The position numbers were made by a program, and so were the translations under genes. Positions 12,601-24,339 of a stretch of 64,000 bases of DNA are shown in pieces. The stretch's first letter is position 1; every line of letters starts with the position of its first letter. The DNA is from Chamaea fasciata (Eukaryota; Chordata; Aves; Passeriformes; Sylviidae): assembly GCA_029207755.1 (NCBI GenBank), contig JARCOQ010000002.1, forward strand, positions 4,278,001 through 4,342,000, in the 5' to 3' direction. Under the pieces are notes generated by a model that ran no database searches, was not told the DNA's origin, and was given only the letters and a program-made list of their open reading frames with translations.

Positions 12601-15600
12601 CCCAACCTACACCAGAAAAAGTGTTACTCCCCTCCTCTTGAAATGGCTAATCATCAGTTTATTAATTAATAACTTGCTTTGCTTATCTTAAAGACACCCA
12701 GTAATTCAGCTGTGTATACAATTTATAAATGAAGTTACTTATGGCTGAAAAGTCTTGACAAAATGACAGAAAATTTAGTGTTTCAGCATCTTCACTCTGG
12801 TCTTCCCAGCAGCCCAGAAGTTTCATCAGAAAGAAGGATGTGTTTTTTTTTCCTAATGACTAAGGGTTGTAAGTCACAAAAACAATAAACACTTGAGAAT
12901 CAGTGCTTTCATTAACAAATACTCTTACTCAACATCAAGTGTCTTGTGAAACATCTACTGCTGACAGCATTCTCAACCAAGGTTGCAGGCCATTTACTTC
13001 TTTCTCCCACAAAGCAGTTGCTCTGTACAATCAGCATGAAAAAACAACAGCCAGACCCCTACGAAACATCCCAGAAAGGCAGAACGAAGTTACAGTCCCC
13101 AACTGCAACTACAGGCACTTATGTCCCCACAGACCATTCCTTCACTGTGGATAAAACACCTGGTGGAGAAACCTCACCTTTCCTGCCTTCAATAGACAGC
13201 AGTAAAATGCCAGAATCGCTCCTCTGAAACTGCAAAGATCTGTTAAAGCAGCCAGATGTTGGACAGAATTTCCACACAAAGAATTCCTTCACAGGAAAGC
13301 AGACCCCACGCCAGCAGTTCCACCTAGGAGCAAAGCACGGCATACTTCATAAGGACAACACCACCCAAGTATGAAGAAGACATGTGTCCAGCCCCTCCTC
13401 ATGGAGACTGTCCCCGCAGCCCCTCTGCCACCACGACCTCGATGTCTGCACTCCAGGCATTTACACAGGACACAAAGCAACACAGAAATGATGACCAGAC
13501 AGGGTCACACCAACCAATCTTGACATCTAAGTTTCAAAGCAACAAAAACTAAATTCCATTGCCTCCAAGGAGGACAGGAGAGTTTAATTCCACCCTCAAA
13601 TGCCAATTCACCGGAACAGCTTTTAGCTGCTGCCGCAGCATCTCCCCAGGTTGCCAATCTTGTCAAGTAACCCAGGCTGCTGGAGGAAAGGGAGCTTCCT
13701 GTCTCCAGTAACACAGCCGGTCCTGCAGCTCCAGGAATCAGGCAGCACAGCTGTGACACCAGCCCAGGAACACCTACCACCTCCTGCCACCACGCTGCTG
13801 GAAACCTTCACTCCCCAGGCGGAGACGAGCATCTGCTAACGCAACCTTCACTTTCTCCTGGCCTCTTTTTGCACGTTCAGCTAAGCTCTGCCTGACTCAA
13901 CAATGAGGGGGAAAAAAATAGCATCTTGTCACCCCAAGTGAAAGGAAAGCAGTTTCATTGAGAAGTCTTGAGCAGGCTGTGGCTAAGCTGTCAAAGCAGA
14001 CAATAACATCCATGTATCTCAGCACTCCATACACCTGCTCTGACAGGACTTAAAAATAAGTCCCTGGAGTCAACAAACTTTGGTACCTCCTTCTCCTCCC
14101 ACACTGCAGGGTCAGCTTTTGGCATGTTCCCCTCCATATGATGCAGAGCTGCTCATTGTTCTGCCAAGGAGCAGCAAAAGAACCGACGCTGAGATTTACT
14201 TTCAAAGCCCATGCTTTAACCAGAAATGAAGAACAAGCATGAGAAACAGCACAAAATGCCTGAGTTCCTTTGCCAGACAGGCCACAGATCTCTTGTTCAG
14301 TCCTGAGGAAATAATTTCACTGCTATGTCACTCTCTCATCTCATAAAACAGAGATGCTTGTAAAGGTGCTGAGACTATGAACAAGTAAGCAGTGTAGCTG
14401 CACAGCTTCATGCTCCTATTACAGCATCACCCATACGTCAGGTTTGGGCAGATACTCAGTCTTGAGGCAAGTAACTTCTCGTTACTTCTAGTACTTATCC
14501 CTGGGGATCATAAAGCAACACTTCCCTGCCTATGCTGCAGGCTGGGACACCGATCTGCAGCTCAGGTACTTTCCAAACCACACATCACATTTTTCTGCTC
14601 AACAGCCCTGAAGTGGTTTTCCTTCCATGCCCAAGTAGGTTTGCAAGTGTTCAAATCCAGGTAAACAGCTCTTGTTGACAAAGCCAAACCAAAGGAGTGG
14701 AGAACCCAAAGGAGGCGAGTTGAGTAAAGCTGCTCAAAGTGCAAAGGGCAACTGGAACAGCTGATGGCAGCTATTCTACCTCTAATCTTGCAATACTAAC
14801 AGAGTCACCAACAAACACAGCACATCATTTTTTGGGCAGAAGGAGGGATGCCAGAAAACGGGAACTGAGATTACAGAAAGGCAGAAAAGACAGAAAAGTC
14901 TCCTTGAAATACACCAGGTTTTTCCCACAAATAGGGAATGGAGCTTGCTTAACTGAAGACCTCAGAGAAGCTGGGTAGACAACTCAACACATGGCAGAGA
15001 GAATAAAAAAAGCATCCCACCATCACAAGCATTTCCTAAAATTGCTACAGCAAGCCACTAAAACTCTCACAACTACTAAGGAAATGAGAGTATTAAGGAT
15101 CAGAAGTTGTAGACAAAAAAACCCCACAACCGAACAACAGCAAAACTCAAACTCATGGAGTGGACGGTAGAGATTGACACATTGCTGGCTGGAACAAAGC
15201 TTCCCTCCAGGCTTTTCCCTTTTTTTGGTTATTAATACTATCTCAAGTGAAACTATGTTAAAAACACCAGTCATGTTGGCAACTGCTGATGGCATGCAGC
15301 ATCTTTTTGACAAAAATCTATCAATAGCAGCATGGGAACTACCAATTTCCAAAACAAACTAAGCAGTAGAATTTAGGAAGTGGATAGGCAAATTTCATGA
15401 GGAGATACAGTGCAAAGCCTACATATCAGACATAGGAAGCTGCTCTTTTACAGTAATCAATCCACAAAGCTGCAACCAGCTCAGCCTATACACACCAAAA
15501 AACATCTGCAAAAGCTGCACTTTGAACCATCCAAGGTTTTAGTAGCATTCCACAAACAGTCACTCCCACCTGTCATCATTCCTGAACCAGAATCATGTCC

Positions 15601-17854
15601 GTCTCTTGCCAAGTACTGGTATTTTCACCAGCCTGAAAGGTGAGCACAGGATTTTTTTCCTGTATGCAGAGAGACTCGATTAAAACCTGCTAAATAAAAT
15701 CCTACCACTTAACAGAGCAAGAATATAGACGACATTGCATCATCCAAATGATCACCCTCCTCAGCTAACAGGGTATTCATGCAGCCAATCTGTTCTGGTG
15801 TGACTAGAGACTTACTTCAGCAGATCAGGCAAATCCAAAGCCCTTGGGGGATCGGATTCCTTACCAATCTGAGGAGTGCTGAACACCTGCAGCCAGCTCT
15901 GGCACCAAGCTTGCAGCAGCTCACACTTACTTGCAAACTGAATTGCTGAGCAAACCCATAACCAGCTCTAACCTGCAGCAGCACAACCACAAAACCAAAA
16001 GGAAAAGCCCATGCTAAACATTTCAAAGCATTGTTACACAAGAATTTGTCAGTGGTGGTGCCAATTTAAATAGCTCACATGCACACTCAGAACAAGATGA
16101 ATCTGAACAGGAACTAATCTGTGTTCAAAACAGCCCTTTCACCATTGTTTTCTTTCAAACCAGACCAACACCCTAGCCCAGTCCTCTGTGCTCTGTTTTG
16201 TCAACTGAGGAGGGTTAGGAAGCACCAAGTAGGAGCTGATTCAGCTGGTTTTTCCAGGGAACACCTCTTTTGTGAATAATTTATGGCCTTTCTTGTAGCA
16301 CAACATCACTTTCCCGCTTTACACGTGAGCTGATTTCTAGAGCCATCCCTTGGACTGGAGCAGCGCCTCCCATCAAGCAAGATCCTGCAGGACCTTGATC
16401 TGAACACTTCAAGATACAGAAACCAGACAGATTTCAGAACTCCTGCTGCACATACAGCTTGATGGAATCTGTTACCAAGAGGGGGAGCCCTGCTCATCAA
16501 CTTTCACTGGCACACATTAAAAAACAAGTTACTGAATAACAGGTGGCTTGCAGCCAACTCTCAACGCCTCCAGCAATGGTCATTTCACCCACCAGGAGAT
16601 GACCTGCCCTGATTTACCTCCATCTCATGAACTGAAAGTGCCACCGACCACTGACAACTGCTACACTGCCCAGAGTTTAACCTTCCCTTAAGGATCAGAA
16701 TCTCAGTCTGATTTGAAGCACTGAAGGTAGGGTATAACCAGTGTTTCGGGGCAAGTTCCCTTCGTGCCCCTTAACAGCATGCGTGCAAAGCATCAGTAAA
16801 CGTGCCACAAAGCATCTTTTTCTGCAGGGTTGGAGGGAAGAGAGCTCACAAGAACAACCACAGCCTTCCAGCTTTCCTGATGCACTTGAAGCCAAAACCT
16901 AGCAGCAGCAGCGAGTGGAAAGTGCCAACTCAACAGATAGATGAAAATGCAGGAGCTGAAAGGCACAGCAGCCAAAGGGAACAATATACAAGGAGTGTGG
17001 GCTAACCCCAGCAGGCAGTTCAGCCCTGCACAGCTCCGGTATGATCAGGGAGAGAACTGGGAATGGAGAAGTGAAAAAACTCTAGGGTTGAGATTAAACA
17101 TAGGGAAAGCACAAGCCATCACCCACTGCCTCCATCAGCCAGTGCGTGCTCACCACCTCCAGTTGGAAGATAAATGCTGCAATTCCAAACTCCTTTTCCC
17201 AGCTTTTATTGCACCCCTGACCTCTGTGGTGCCCCCCCAGCCCCCCATGCACCCCCAGCCCACCTGCTGTCAGGGAGGGGTGACAAACAAAAAAGGCCTC
17301 AGGGTGTGTAAGCCACTGCAAAACAGGTAACCAATGCAAAACATTGTCATCGAGGCTCTTTTCACCACAAGTCCAACACTTAGCACCATCCCAGCTATTA
17401 ACTCTGTCCCAGATGAGTACCAATACCTTTATTTCATATAAACATTTTCCTTTTTTTTTTTTTAAGCTTATTCAGGACAAGTAACAGAAGAGATTAAGAG
17501 ATTGGGAGGAAAAACTTTCTTTCAACTTGCTTAGCAAAAACTAGTGATGTTAACCCTGCCTTAGGATGCATTGCCACATCTTCTGCGCTACGGGTACTGC
17601 TTACTGCTAAACCCTAATCGGAGTAAACACTTGCTTTCCCACATGACTGCTGTTAGAGATAACAGTGAATCACTGCAGTTAGAGCTCCCCAAGCCTCTCC
17701 GCTGGCAGTAAAGCCAGTTCAGAACTTCTTGTCCTCTCCTGGCACAGCCTTCTCTTACACAAGCTATTCACATCCTCTCCATTGTGCTAATCATCTCTTG
17801 TGGGCTTCCACTAACCCAGACCACTAAAGCAATACAGACAAACAAACCACACAC

Positions 17855-17907
<53 letters not shown>

Positions 17908-20900
17908 ATATGCCATAAGGACGTAAATGTTTTAACAGAGAGAGCTTCCAGCTTTCTGATGTGTTCCTAGGATATCCTGAGTTAGTATTCAAAAGTTCAA
18001 AAAATGTAGTTTCTTGCATACAAGGCTGTTTATTTTGTTAATAACATGCAGGTGGTAGAAAGAGTAATGTATGCCATACATGATCAAACCACATCACATC
18101 CTACCACACTTGGAGAACTCCCACTACACATAAGTGCTAATAATAAGCTTTGGATAGATGACCTGATGATGGTCTAGATGGCACTTCTCCAGAAAAACAG
18201 TAAGTCTATAAACTACTCAGACTAAAATCTTTCAACACAAACAGCACAAGACATCTGCCATATAATACTAGGTTTCATTTTTTTTTGGTCTTCCATCTCA
18301 ACTCTGTATGGGACACAAAATATCCAGCTCTGTCAGGAGAAGATGGGTCCACAGACAGGCAGTGCAACTGCTGTTTAATACACTCAATTTTAATTCAGAT
18401 AACAAGCAACACAGCCATGCATGCTATTACTTACACAAGTAACTGTGAGAGACTGGCTGGGGACAAGAAGCATCTGGCCATTTCATCTCATTTTATCACC
18501 AAAACATCAAGGCACAGACTTTTCAACACACTCAAGAACTTTTTGCTGCTGCTGCAAGCAAGGTGAGCTGAGAGTTTATCCAGCTTTTGCCTTTGCAGAA
18601 CCCACTGAGCAGGGCAGAGCAGGCAAGGCAGTTTTCCTACCTGCAGCATCAGTGGGCTGAGCTTGAAAGGACTAACAGCTTCTGACGGGGCTGACTACGG
18701 GAATTCTGACTAAACCTGGCACAAGCACGAAGTGAGCACTGCCACCCTGACTTACACTGTTATTTTCAGGAAACATTTCAAGCAGCAGCTGAAATGGGCT
18801 GGCGAGCTCAAAGCAGCAACAGGCACTTGAGCTATTTAACATCTCAATGCTCTGCTTGTTACTGACCCATGTGTATGTGCCCACGTGCACTTGTAAAAGG
18901 GGTAGTAGAGGAAAATAAATTTCAAAAAAAGCTGTGTTGGTATCCAAAAGAATAATAATAATAATAATAATAAATCATTATTCTTTCCAGTAATATCTAG
19001 ACATTTTTTTGAGACTATCAGGAGGAATCAGGCACCACCCTCATGTCAAACACAGGCAGGATACCACTTCGAGTCATAATTACATGGCTTACAAATGCAC
19101 AATTGCAAAATAATCCATTTTCTTGATGCTCTTGGCTGGTTGTTCCAGACTCACTCATGCACAGAAGAGATTATACCTAGATTAACTACTTATGCTACAA
19201 AATGTCCCAGAATCACAGACAGCACCTTTGACAATGATCCTTCATCCTCACAAGTAAATGAAGCAACGGGGCTTTCAGATGACTGAGCATAAAGAAGATG
19301 AACTCCTAACCTACACATGCAGGGGCACCCATGAAAATAAGCCTAGAACTGTGTTATCTGTGCTCAGATGTGAGGCAACAGGGCTTGGCAAAGCAGGCTG
19401 TGGTGTTTAATGGGGCCTGCACAGCACGCTAAGCAATATTTCTGTCTCACTGCAGGTCACTGGCCACAGGAGCAGACCTGCCACGGAGCATGTGAGAGGC
19501 AGAAGAGCAGACACCAGGCACAGCAGCCACGTGTGCAGCACATCACCCAGCCCCACAGCACACCTGAGAGAGGGAGCAGCTACAGCCCTCTGCAAACACC
19601 ACTCCTGCCCCTGCCAAAAAAAGGCAGGGTCTGATTCCTGAACCTCTCCTGAGGGCAAAATCCAGCATGAGGAAAGGAAATGGGAAGAGGGTCCTTAAAA
19701 AAAACATCAGGAGCCCGAATGACACAGGCAAAAAGAAATGCATAGCACTGATTACCCAAGACTCCTCAGCACCCCAAACTCAGGGAAAGGTCATTTTTCC
19801 TTCCCATCACCAAACTCCTTTGGATATGCAAAAGGGGTGAAGAGGCTGCACTCTGATCACTTATTTCCATGCAGAGATGTAAACCTTGCTTTTCACAGCA
19901 GACAGGAGGATTAAGGATGTGCAAGGAGAGAAGAAGCCGATATGGGAATAAAATCAGACCTTCTACAATGATCTCACTACTCCCACCCACCCAGAGCATT
20001 ACTGTAGCTGTACCTTTTGTTGTGGGCAGGGGAAATACGCTCCCTTCTTCTCTTGCCTCTGTATTTCCAAAGATCTCAGTTTTACTGTAATATATGCATA
20101 TTTCACATCTACCTACTTAATCCAAAATACTAAGTCTGTCTCTGAAGATACACAGGAAGCCTTAGCAATCTCTTCTTTATTGCAAAATGCAGTCATCTTA
20201 AACAAATGCAAACAGTGCTCTTTGGGAACAGATTAAGGAAGAGAAATAATAACAGGAATTAGACATTAGGAGGAAGCTCTTTGCTGTGAGGGTTTAGGGA
20301 AGCACTGGAACAGGTTGATGAGGGAACTTGTGGATGCTCCATCCCTGGAAGTGCTCAAGGTCAGGCTGGATGGGGCTCTGAGCAATCTGGTCTATGGGAA
20401 GAGGTTCCTGCCCATGGCAGTGGGATTGGAAAAAGATTAAAATCTGTTCCACCTCAAACTATTCTAAAGTTCTATGAAGTGAATTTTAAGTTCCTTACCA
20501 CTCAGCACAGCTTCTTACTTAACCTCTTCCTAGACAGACTTACAGTTTTCCAGACTTATGAACTGAGGAGGCATCAGGCTTCTTAATGTCTCCTACTGAC
20601 GTACTTTGCAAAGTTTTACCCATTTAGCAAGTACTGCCAACCCAAAATATCCATCAGTGGATATTTGGGGTGTATACATAGTGGATATTCCCTCACTGTC
20701 CACGCCCAGCATCTACACACAGTGAGGTGGTGTCTGTAACTTTTCGAGTCCAAGTGATGCGTGGAACCCTCTGAGAACACAAGCCACAGCGGAGTTAAGC
20801 ATCACTCTGGCCATTCCTATTGCTCCATAGCCTTGTACTCCTCACTGGAAATATTCCAGAACCATCTGGAGGCAATCCCGTGCCATGTGCTCTGGGATGA

Positions 20901-21546
20901 CCCTGCCCGAGGAGAGAGGCTGGACCAGATGACCCCGCTGTGGTCCCTTCCAGCCCGGCCCGTCCTGCGATCCCGCACTTGCCCTCCACCTAAGCGAGTC
21001 ACAAGCGCATCATCCGACTGACACAATCCGCCCTCCACCCAAATACTTCCCCACTGACCGAACCAAGCCACTGACCACAACCCAGCGTCCCCGTTCCTGG
21101 GTCACCCCGCGGCTCTCCCAGACAACGCCACCCGCGTCCCCGGAGCCAAGAGCCCCCGGCGGTGCCCGGTCCCGGGCCGGGCTCCATGATCCCGGGGATC
21201 TTTCCCAAGCCAATGGATTCTGTGGAACCGGCGCTGATACGGGGCCGCCGCGCATCGCTGCCCTGCCCCCCGCCGGCTCCCGGGGGCTTTGTCCCCGGCA
21301 CACCGACCCTTCCCCCGGCCGGGACGGGGCTCCGCGGCCGCCGCCAGCCCGGCTCCGAACCGGGCGGGCAGCGAGCGGCAGAGCCGTGCGCCGCCCGCGG
21401 AGCCGCCCTCCGCCCCGGGAGCGGCGTTCGAGGGCCGAAGCGGCGGGCGGCCCTCCCTCGGTCCCTGACTCACCGGCGGTGAGGGCGGCGGCGATCAGCA
21501 GCCACGCCGCGCAGGGCCGCCCCGCGCTGCCTCCGCCCGCCGCCAT
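478..21546 (-). CDS. MPZL1: MPZL1 (myelin protein zero-like 1), 5' four exons; gene continues past base 1
   Basis: Four minus-strand exons (21546-21474, 8383-8223, 5295-5082, 610-478) join in phase to give 193 codons plus two bases. Residues 1-25 form a signal peptide. Residues about 26-149 form one V-type immunoglobulin domain with Cys50 and Cys127, core Trp66 and the DNGTYIC signature, plus two NGT glycosylation sites. Residues about 157-183 are the membrane span, followed by a basic stop-transfer stretch (RKNNSKKR). In the MPZ family this protein is a surface glycoprotein that recruits the phosphatase SHP-2 through cytoplasmic ITIMs. Those ITIMs are encoded by exons that are not in the window. 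The human protein is about 269 residues, so roughly 75 are missing here. Exon order, the 214-base third exon and the peptide VSWSFQPEGA identify MPZL1 rather than MPZ, MPZL2 or MPZL3. No frameshift or premature stop is seen. Confidence 0.95.
1548..1700 (-). mobile_element. CR1 LINE 3' end (5'-truncated, interrupted)
   Basis: Read on the plus strand, it begins with the reverse complement of a CR1 tail: CACAGAACTGTTGAGGTTGG, then CTAGTCCAAACCCCCTGC and CTCCAAGGATGGGAGACTC. This is the standard avian CR1 3' UTR in antisense. It breaks off at 1700, where an LTR begins, and CR1-like sequence resumes near 1,905. Confidence 0.85.
1701..1904 (+). mobile_element. Endogenous retroviral LTR fragment inserted in a CR1
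   Basis: The segment starts TGTCGTGGTTTGACACTGGC. It continues with a C-rich block, then GAGATAAAGGACTGGGAGA, GCAAAACGGGCTCAACTT and AAATTTACTACTAACAG. This is the pattern of an LTR family that is very common in passerine genomes. Only the 5' part is kept. No internal viral genes are present. The right boundary is approximate. Confidence 0.7.
1905..2150 (-). mobile_element. CR1 LINE, continuation after the LTR insertion
   Basis: The plus strand reads ACACAATCCCAGCTGCCTCC, TTTCTCCTCATATGAAAGG and TTTACTGGACCCATTCCAGC. These correspond in order to the antisense CR1 3' region upstream of the portion at 1,548-1,700. It is diverged, with fuzzy ends. Confidence 0.65.
4078..4122 (+). mobile_element. 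CR1 LINE 3' tail remnant
   Basis: GCTGGACCTCCAGAGGTCCC, then ACCCAACCCAAACTGTTCCA, is a sense-strand CR1 terminus of about 45 bases. Confidence 0.7.
5082..5295 (-). CDS. MPZL1: MPZL1 coding exon 3: second half of the Ig V domain
   Basis: The 214-base exon lies between the acceptor ACTGCAG and the donor GTATTC. It encodes residues 79-149 plus one base of codon 150. Recognisable blocks are FFYYSNGKSYPG, PFKDRITWAGDLNKKDASI and the V-set signature DNGTYICDVKNPPDIVV. Cys127 closes the Ig disulphide, and NGT at 122-124 is a second potential glycosylation site. The exon ends in VVEK, the stalk just before the membrane. Its length and phase agree with the conserved third exon of the MPZ family. Confidence 0.96.
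7067..7098. repeat. 16-bp tandem duplication
   Basis: ACTAAATATTTATTTC occurs twice in direct succession without mismatch. Confidence 0.9.
7317..7558. repeat. 11-bp purine minisatellite, 22 units in blocks
   Basis: There are 22 tandem 11-base units of two types: A = AGGAAGAAGGG and B = AGGAAGAGGGG. The order is two A, nine B, ten A, then one degenerate unit. The tract is pure purine on the plus strand. It lies in MPZL1 intron 2 and would be pyrimidine-rich in the transcript. Confidence 0.97.
8223..8383 (-). CDS. MPZL1: MPZL1 coding exon 2: first half of the Ig V domain
   Basis: The 161-base exon is bounded by CCCCTGCAG and GTAAGC. It starts in phase 2 of codon 25 and ends on a codon boundary. 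It encodes residues 25-78: VQVSAVEVITPEEMFVENGT and on to VSWSFQPEGAATRIS. Cys50 is the first disulphide cysteine, Trp66 is the core tryptophan, and NGT at 42-44 is a potential N-glycosylation site. Vertebrate MPZL1 has the same block, including the near-invariant VSWSFQPEGA. Confidence 0.95.
17858..17903. repeat. 46-base poly-A tract
   Basis: This is an uninterrupted A run in MPZL1 intron 1 (poly-T in the transcript). No recognisable retroposed gene body precedes it. Confidence 0.95.
18951..18973. repeat. (AAT)n microsatellite
   Basis: About 7.5 perfect AAT units. Confidence 0.95.
20255..20480 (+). mobile_element. CR1 LINE 3' end, sense orientation
   Basis: The element shows GACATTAGGAGGAAGCTCTT, GCACTGGAACAGGTTGATGA, TCCATCCCTGGAAGTGCTCA and a final TTCTAAAGTTCTATGAA. 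The last matches the terminal octamer-like repeats of CR1. Confidence 0.9.
20641..20670. repeat. Short inverted repeat
   Basis: CCCAAAATATCCA and TGGATATTTGGGG face each other across four bases with one mismatch. Confidence 0.85.
20845..20987 (+). mobile_element. CR1 LINE 3' end, sense orientation
   Basis: It reads GAGGCAATCCCGTGCCATGT, CTGGACCAGATGACCCCGC and TGGTCCCTTCCAGCC. This is a CR1 subfamily tail with unusually many CpG sites, lying at the edge of the MPZL1 CpG island. Confidence 0.8.
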
Positions 21547-21880
21547 CTTCCAGCCGCCGCCGCCTCCCCGCGGCGCCCTCATTGTCCGCCCCCGGCCCCC
21601 GCGGGTCCGCCCCCCGCCCCCTGCCCCGCCCGCCCATTGGCTGCCGCTGCTGTCCATCACACACACCCCCCGCGCCGCGCTCGCCCCGCCCGTGCCCTGC
21701 CCCGCTGCTCCGCGGCCATTGGACAAAGGAGCCATCAGTCAAGTCAACGTGACCTATCGGCGCGGGGAACGCGCTGTCCCGCCCCCCAGCCGGGAGCGTC
21801 GCTGGCGCCCCCCCGCGGCCGCCTGGCGGTGGTGCGGGGGGCGCGGGCGCTGCGGGGCCGCTCCCGGCCGGTGCATCCCG
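21060..21880 (-). promoter_or_regulatory. MPZL1: CpG-island promoter of MPZL1
   Basis: This is a dense run of CpG dinucleotides and GC-rich blocks centred on exon 1. Two CCAAT boxes lie upstream of the start codon (CCATTGG near 21634 and again near 21716), with several GC boxes (CCCGCCC and similar) between them and no TATA box. This is the usual architecture of a broadly expressed gene with dispersed start sites. The transcription start is inferred to lie between about 21,550 and 21,750. A CR1 fragment begins at the island's far edge (about 21,885). Confidence 0.75.
21474..21546 (-). CDS. MPZL1: MPZL1 coding exon 1: signal peptide
   Basis: The start codon is at 21546-21544 in a strong context (A at -3, G at +4). 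It encodes MAAGGGSAGRPCAAW followed by the hydrophobic run LLIAAALTA, a typical signal peptide. The exon ends with one base of codon 25 before a consensus GTGAGT donor at 21473. That base plus TC from exon 2 gives Val25. I chose this ATG because it matches the usual family N-terminus. Another in-frame ATG lies 12 codons upstream at 21582 and would place an Arg/Gly-rich leader ahead of the signal peptide. The exon sits inside a CpG island. Confidence 0.92.
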
Positions 21881-21884
21881 GGGG

Positions 21885-22290
21885 CACAGAAACGCTGGAT
21901 CACGGAATCGCCCAGTCAGTGAGGCCGGAAAAGACCTGTGAGATCATCGAGCCCAACCTATGACCCAACACCACCACGTCAACTTGACCACGGCACTGAC
22001 TGCCACGTCCCGCCTTCCCTTAAACACCTCTCCAGCACCTCCCTGGGTAGCCCATCCCAATGTCTCATCACCCTTTCTGCAAAGAAATTCCCCCGAATGT
22101 CCAACCTGGTGCACCTTGAGGCCGTGTCCTCCTTGTCCTGTGGCTGGTTCCCTGGGAGACGAGGCCAGATCCCTCCTGGCTCCTTTCAGACGGTTGTAGA
22201 GAGTAGTAAGGTCATCCCTGAGCCTCCTTTTCTCCAGGCTGAACATCCCCAGCTCCCTCAGCCGCTTCTCACAGAGCTCTGGCGCTGTCT
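21885..22290 (-). mobile_element. CR1 LINE 3' end, antisense, next to the MPZL1 promoter
   Basis: The plus strand shows GGATCACGGAATCGCCCAGT, GATCATCGAGCCCAACCTAT, CTTAAACACCTCTCCAGCAC, a GTTGTAGAGAGTAGTAAGG segment and CAGGCTGAACATCCCCAGCT. This is a 400-base antisense CR1 end, fairly well preserved. Confidence 0.9.
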
Positions 22291-24316
22291 GACATTTACC
22301 CTGCAGTGCAGGAAGCTTATCCAAGTGCCTTTGGAGGCACGGTACCAACCATTCCAGCTGCCACTGAACCCACCTGGACAATCACTGACGGTCACAAAAC
22401 TGACAGTGGAGTTGTGCTCCCTGCAGCCAAGACCACCACAGGAGCTGTGGGGTGACTGTGGACCATAAGGTCCATAAGGTTTGATCTCCGCGGTGCGGTG
22501 CCCGAGCACCCTCAGCTATGGAAGACTCCTGCTGTGCATCACTCGGCCTGGTTTCCAACAGGGCAGTGACAGCAGGAGCAGACCCCGGTGCTCATTTAGT
22601 GCCCCAAACCCCCTGCCAGCCTCCAGTTTCCCGTTACGGCACCGGTTTGTCCCAAGGGAAGCGGGAGAGCGCTGCTGCAAGCTCTGAGCACAGACAGTGG
22701 TGGCTCCTCCTGCCCCCACAGAAATCCTGCCTGCTGTTCCCTGCTAGCTCAGGGAGCCTGTTTCAGCGTGCATTGCCTGTGAGCACAAGCTCCTTCAGAA
22801 GCTCTCCTGCTGCACCGTCACCTTTTGCCTTTCGCCTGAAAATACCCGCTTGGAATTCCCCTCGGCTTGCTGACTGGACTCCCAGCTACTACACGCCCCC
22901 TGAGACCAAGCTTTCATCCTTCCCTCTTCCTCCTCGCTTCCGAGAACCTCTCTGTTGTGCCGTGTTTTCCCAACCATGCATTTTAAAGAAGTTGCACAAG
23001 CTGAGTCATATCTCAAGGCTGTTGCTCACTGCATGCCTGAGCCTCCAGAAGCCTGTGGGGTGCTCTGCTCCTGCCCAGTGCTCCCTGGATGATCCCTGTG
23101 CCGGATCCCTGTGCCCAGATCACTGTGCCACCAGTTTCTATGCCACTCTCTGGACACTTTGTCACATCTGCAGGTGAAAGAGGCCACAGGAAAGGCCACC
23201 GTGTGCCATGCTCAGCAGGGCTGTGACAAAGCAAGCCTGCAGAAACACAGGCAGATTGTTTTCCTTCCAGCTGTGATGCCAGACACCACCTTACAGTTCT
23301 CATGGGATTTAAAATGTAACAGCTTATGCATCCATTATTTATACCCTAAGGGGAAGCTCTGAAGCACATTCCTCATCTAACTGTTGTACATGTTTTCCAG
23401 AAACCCAGCCTAGCAGAAATCCAGGGCACCTCTTGGGAATAAATATCAACAACACAGGCAACTCTTTGTGTTACAGGGAAATATCACCTCATTTGGTTGG
23501 CACCTCATTTGACTTCCCTTGTGGTGGGTGGGTCTTCAGCCAATTCATCAATACCCCTGCTTTCCAAATGGAGCAGAAACTGATAGGCAGTGACAAGACT
23601 TTCAATTCCAGCCCTTTTTCATCAATATTTCCTCAGAGCTCTTCCTTTCCACGGAAACTCCACCCAAGCTTACAGCTCTCCTGGGCGGCTGGAAGTTCTC
23701 TTACCAACATGGAAGCACTTCAGTACCCAGAGCCCACTGTTTACCCCCAGGTCCTTCAGTACTGCACAGTTTAAAACTGTCCAGGCCCCTGAAGAGGCCA
23801 AGCTTCACCATTCTGGGTATTTTTGCAAGATCGTAAACCTAAAATAATAATTTTTTTTAAACTGCATTTTTCTTATTCTCAAATTGACTGTCCTTCACAG
23901 AGCTCACACGTTCCCTTTTTGTTTACGAAACCTGATTTGGCCACATGCAGCCCTTGCCTACACTCTCCCTTCCTGGACCGAGCTGAGATCACACAGCCAC
24001 AGGAACCGCCGTGACTTCCCTGTTTGCTCTGCAGTAATACAGATGTTCAGTACAGAGAACACCTGGGACAATATCTGGTCTACTTACAGCAGAACATTCT
24101 TCATCCAGATAGATACGATCAAATTATTCTCTTCTGCTGCTTTCAGAGAGGAAATGGGGTGCTGGGACAACTTAATTTGTCCCAATGAACATATATTGCA
24201 TCTTCTTCCTTCTTGCTGTGTATGTTAGAAATTCAGACCTTTGTTATCCTTGTTATCCTTTGTTTTGGAGAGGTCTGTAGTAGCTTGCCACAGGGAGCAA
24301 GCAGGATTTTGGTGTT

Positions 24317-24339
24317 AAAAAAAAAAAAAAAAAAAAAAA
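24317..24339. repeat. 23-base poly-A tract
   Basis: Simple A run in the intergenic region. Confidence 0.95.

Larger units (their letters stand above)
8384..21473 (-). other. MPZL1: MPZL1 intron 1 (13 kb)
   Basis: This is the first intron from the GTGAGT donor to the CCCCTGCAG acceptor. A pyrimidine-rich stretch lies at about 10.4-12.2 kb on the plus strand. There is a 46-base poly-A at 17,858, an (AAT)n run near 18,951, and two plus-strand CR1 tails at 20,255-20,480 and 20,845-20,987. No open frame here has family signatures. Confidence 0.8.

Noticed and set aside
17800..17903. Processed pseudogene suggested by a 46-base poly-A
   Set aside because: Sequence before the A run resembles no known transcript, and no target-site duplication is evident. 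A simple poly-A expansion is enough.
21386..21922. 178-codon plus-strand frame across the MPZL1 CpG island
   Set aside because: It is open only because GC-rich DNA has few stops. It overlaps exon 1 in antisense and has an Arg/Pro/Ala composition without a domain.
21944..22381. 145-codon minus-strand frame with phrases such as [19 protein letters not shown]
   Set aside because: This is the familiar chance translation of a CR1 3' region, not a gene.
22518..23177. 219-codon plus-strand frame in the intergenic region
   Set aside because: The composition is Ser/Cys/Pro-rich and random, with no domain or splice support, and no neighbouring exon.
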